A stretch of 7,366 bases of DNA from Candidatus Hydrogenedens sp. (lineage in GTDB: Bacteria > Hydrogenedentota > Hydrogenedentia > Hydrogenedentales > Hydrogenedentaceae), in assembly GCA_035378955.1 (NCBI GenBank), contig DAOSUS010000078.1, forward strand, positions 1 to 7,366. Direction: 5' to 3'. The translations under genes and the position numbers were made by a program. This document shows positions 7,329 through 7,366 of the stretch, piece after piece; positions within the stretch are counted from its first letter, which is position 1, and the number at the start of each line of letters is the position of its first letter. The notes beneath the pieces were generated by a model. That model did no database searches. It had not been told where the DNA came from and saw only the letters and a list, made by a program, of their open reading frames with translations.

Positions 7329-7335
7329 AAGGAGG
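7329..7335 (+). promoter_or_regulatory. strong Shine-Dalgarno sequence for a gene running off the right edge
   Basis: AAGGAGG is the best ribosome-binding site in the window. No ATG, GTG or TTG occurs between it and the window end, 31 bases on. At the normal distance (9 bases) there is a CTG at 7345, and directly after it an ATT at 7348. The gene it serves therefore seems to use a non-standard start codon. Confidence 0.65.
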
Positions 7336-7344
7336 CTGAATACT

Positions 7345-7366
7345 CTGATTACAGGTAATATTCACG
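7345..7366 (+). CDS. possible start of a further gene, CTG or ATT start (cut by the window end)
   Basis: Starting at the CTG placed 9 bases after AAGGAGG, the frame reads (M)ITGNIH before the window ends. The ITGNIH beginning is reminiscent of left-handed beta-helix acyltransferases such as LpxA, many of which begin near an IHPTA motif, but only seven codons are visible and that identification is a guess. The same frame is open back to a TAA at 7309 and contains a TTG at 7315, but that TTG has no clear ribosome site before it, and translation from it would run through the Shine-Dalgarno itself. Confidence 0.35.

Overview
This A+T-rich bacterial window holds the last four genes of a V/A-type ATPase operon, followed by a separate, divergently organised group of exported proteins. 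The ATPase genes run F (3' end only), A, B, D. This is the order found in Thermus and archaeal A/V-ATPase operons, rather than the E-x-A-B-D-I-K order usual in chlamydiae and spirochaetes. The second group is a secreted DUF6807 ('PmoA-like') protein, a Tat-exported TIM-barrel sugar isomerase/epimerase-like protein and an M23 peptidase lipoprotein. Secreted DUF6807 proteins and Tat-exported epimerase-like proteins are common in Planctomycetes, Verrucomicrobia, Lentisphaerae and Hydrogenedentota-like lineages. My best guess is a Gram-negative member of that ecological group. This is inference from gene content only, and no taxonomic marker gene is present.

Layout. Bases 1-189 are the C-terminal end of subunit F. 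Bases 267-2027 encode catalytic subunit A, 2078-3457 encode the nucleotide-binding, non-catalytic subunit B (GTG start), and 3490-4122 encode the coiled-coil rotor shaft subunit D. A hairpin at 4143-4177 closes the operon. The membrane subunits (I, K/L) and the stalk subunits (E, G, C) are not here and would be expected upstream. On the minus strand, 5438-4197 encodes the secreted DUF6807 protein, which converges on subunit D and has a good sigma-70-type promoter of its own. Diverging from it, 5600-6568 encodes the Tat-exported TIM-barrel protein, and 6572-7222 encodes the M23 lipoprotein only three bases later. Bases 7223-7366 hold a possible promoter, a strong Shine-Dalgarno sequence and what looks like the first codons of another gene with no ATG, GTG or TTG at a normal distance.

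Function. Subunits F, A, B and D form most of the soluble V1/A1 rotary motor: an A3B3 head around a D-F central shaft. Whether it makes or uses ATP, and whether it moves H+ or Na+, cannot be judged without the membrane-ring gene. The DUF6807 protein and the TIM-barrel protein are both exported and share an intergenic region, which suggests a role in carbohydrate or glycoside processing outside the cytoplasm. The M23 lipoprotein is a probable cell-wall endopeptidase. I see no CRISPR array, insertion sequence, tRNA, rRNA or clear novel defence system.
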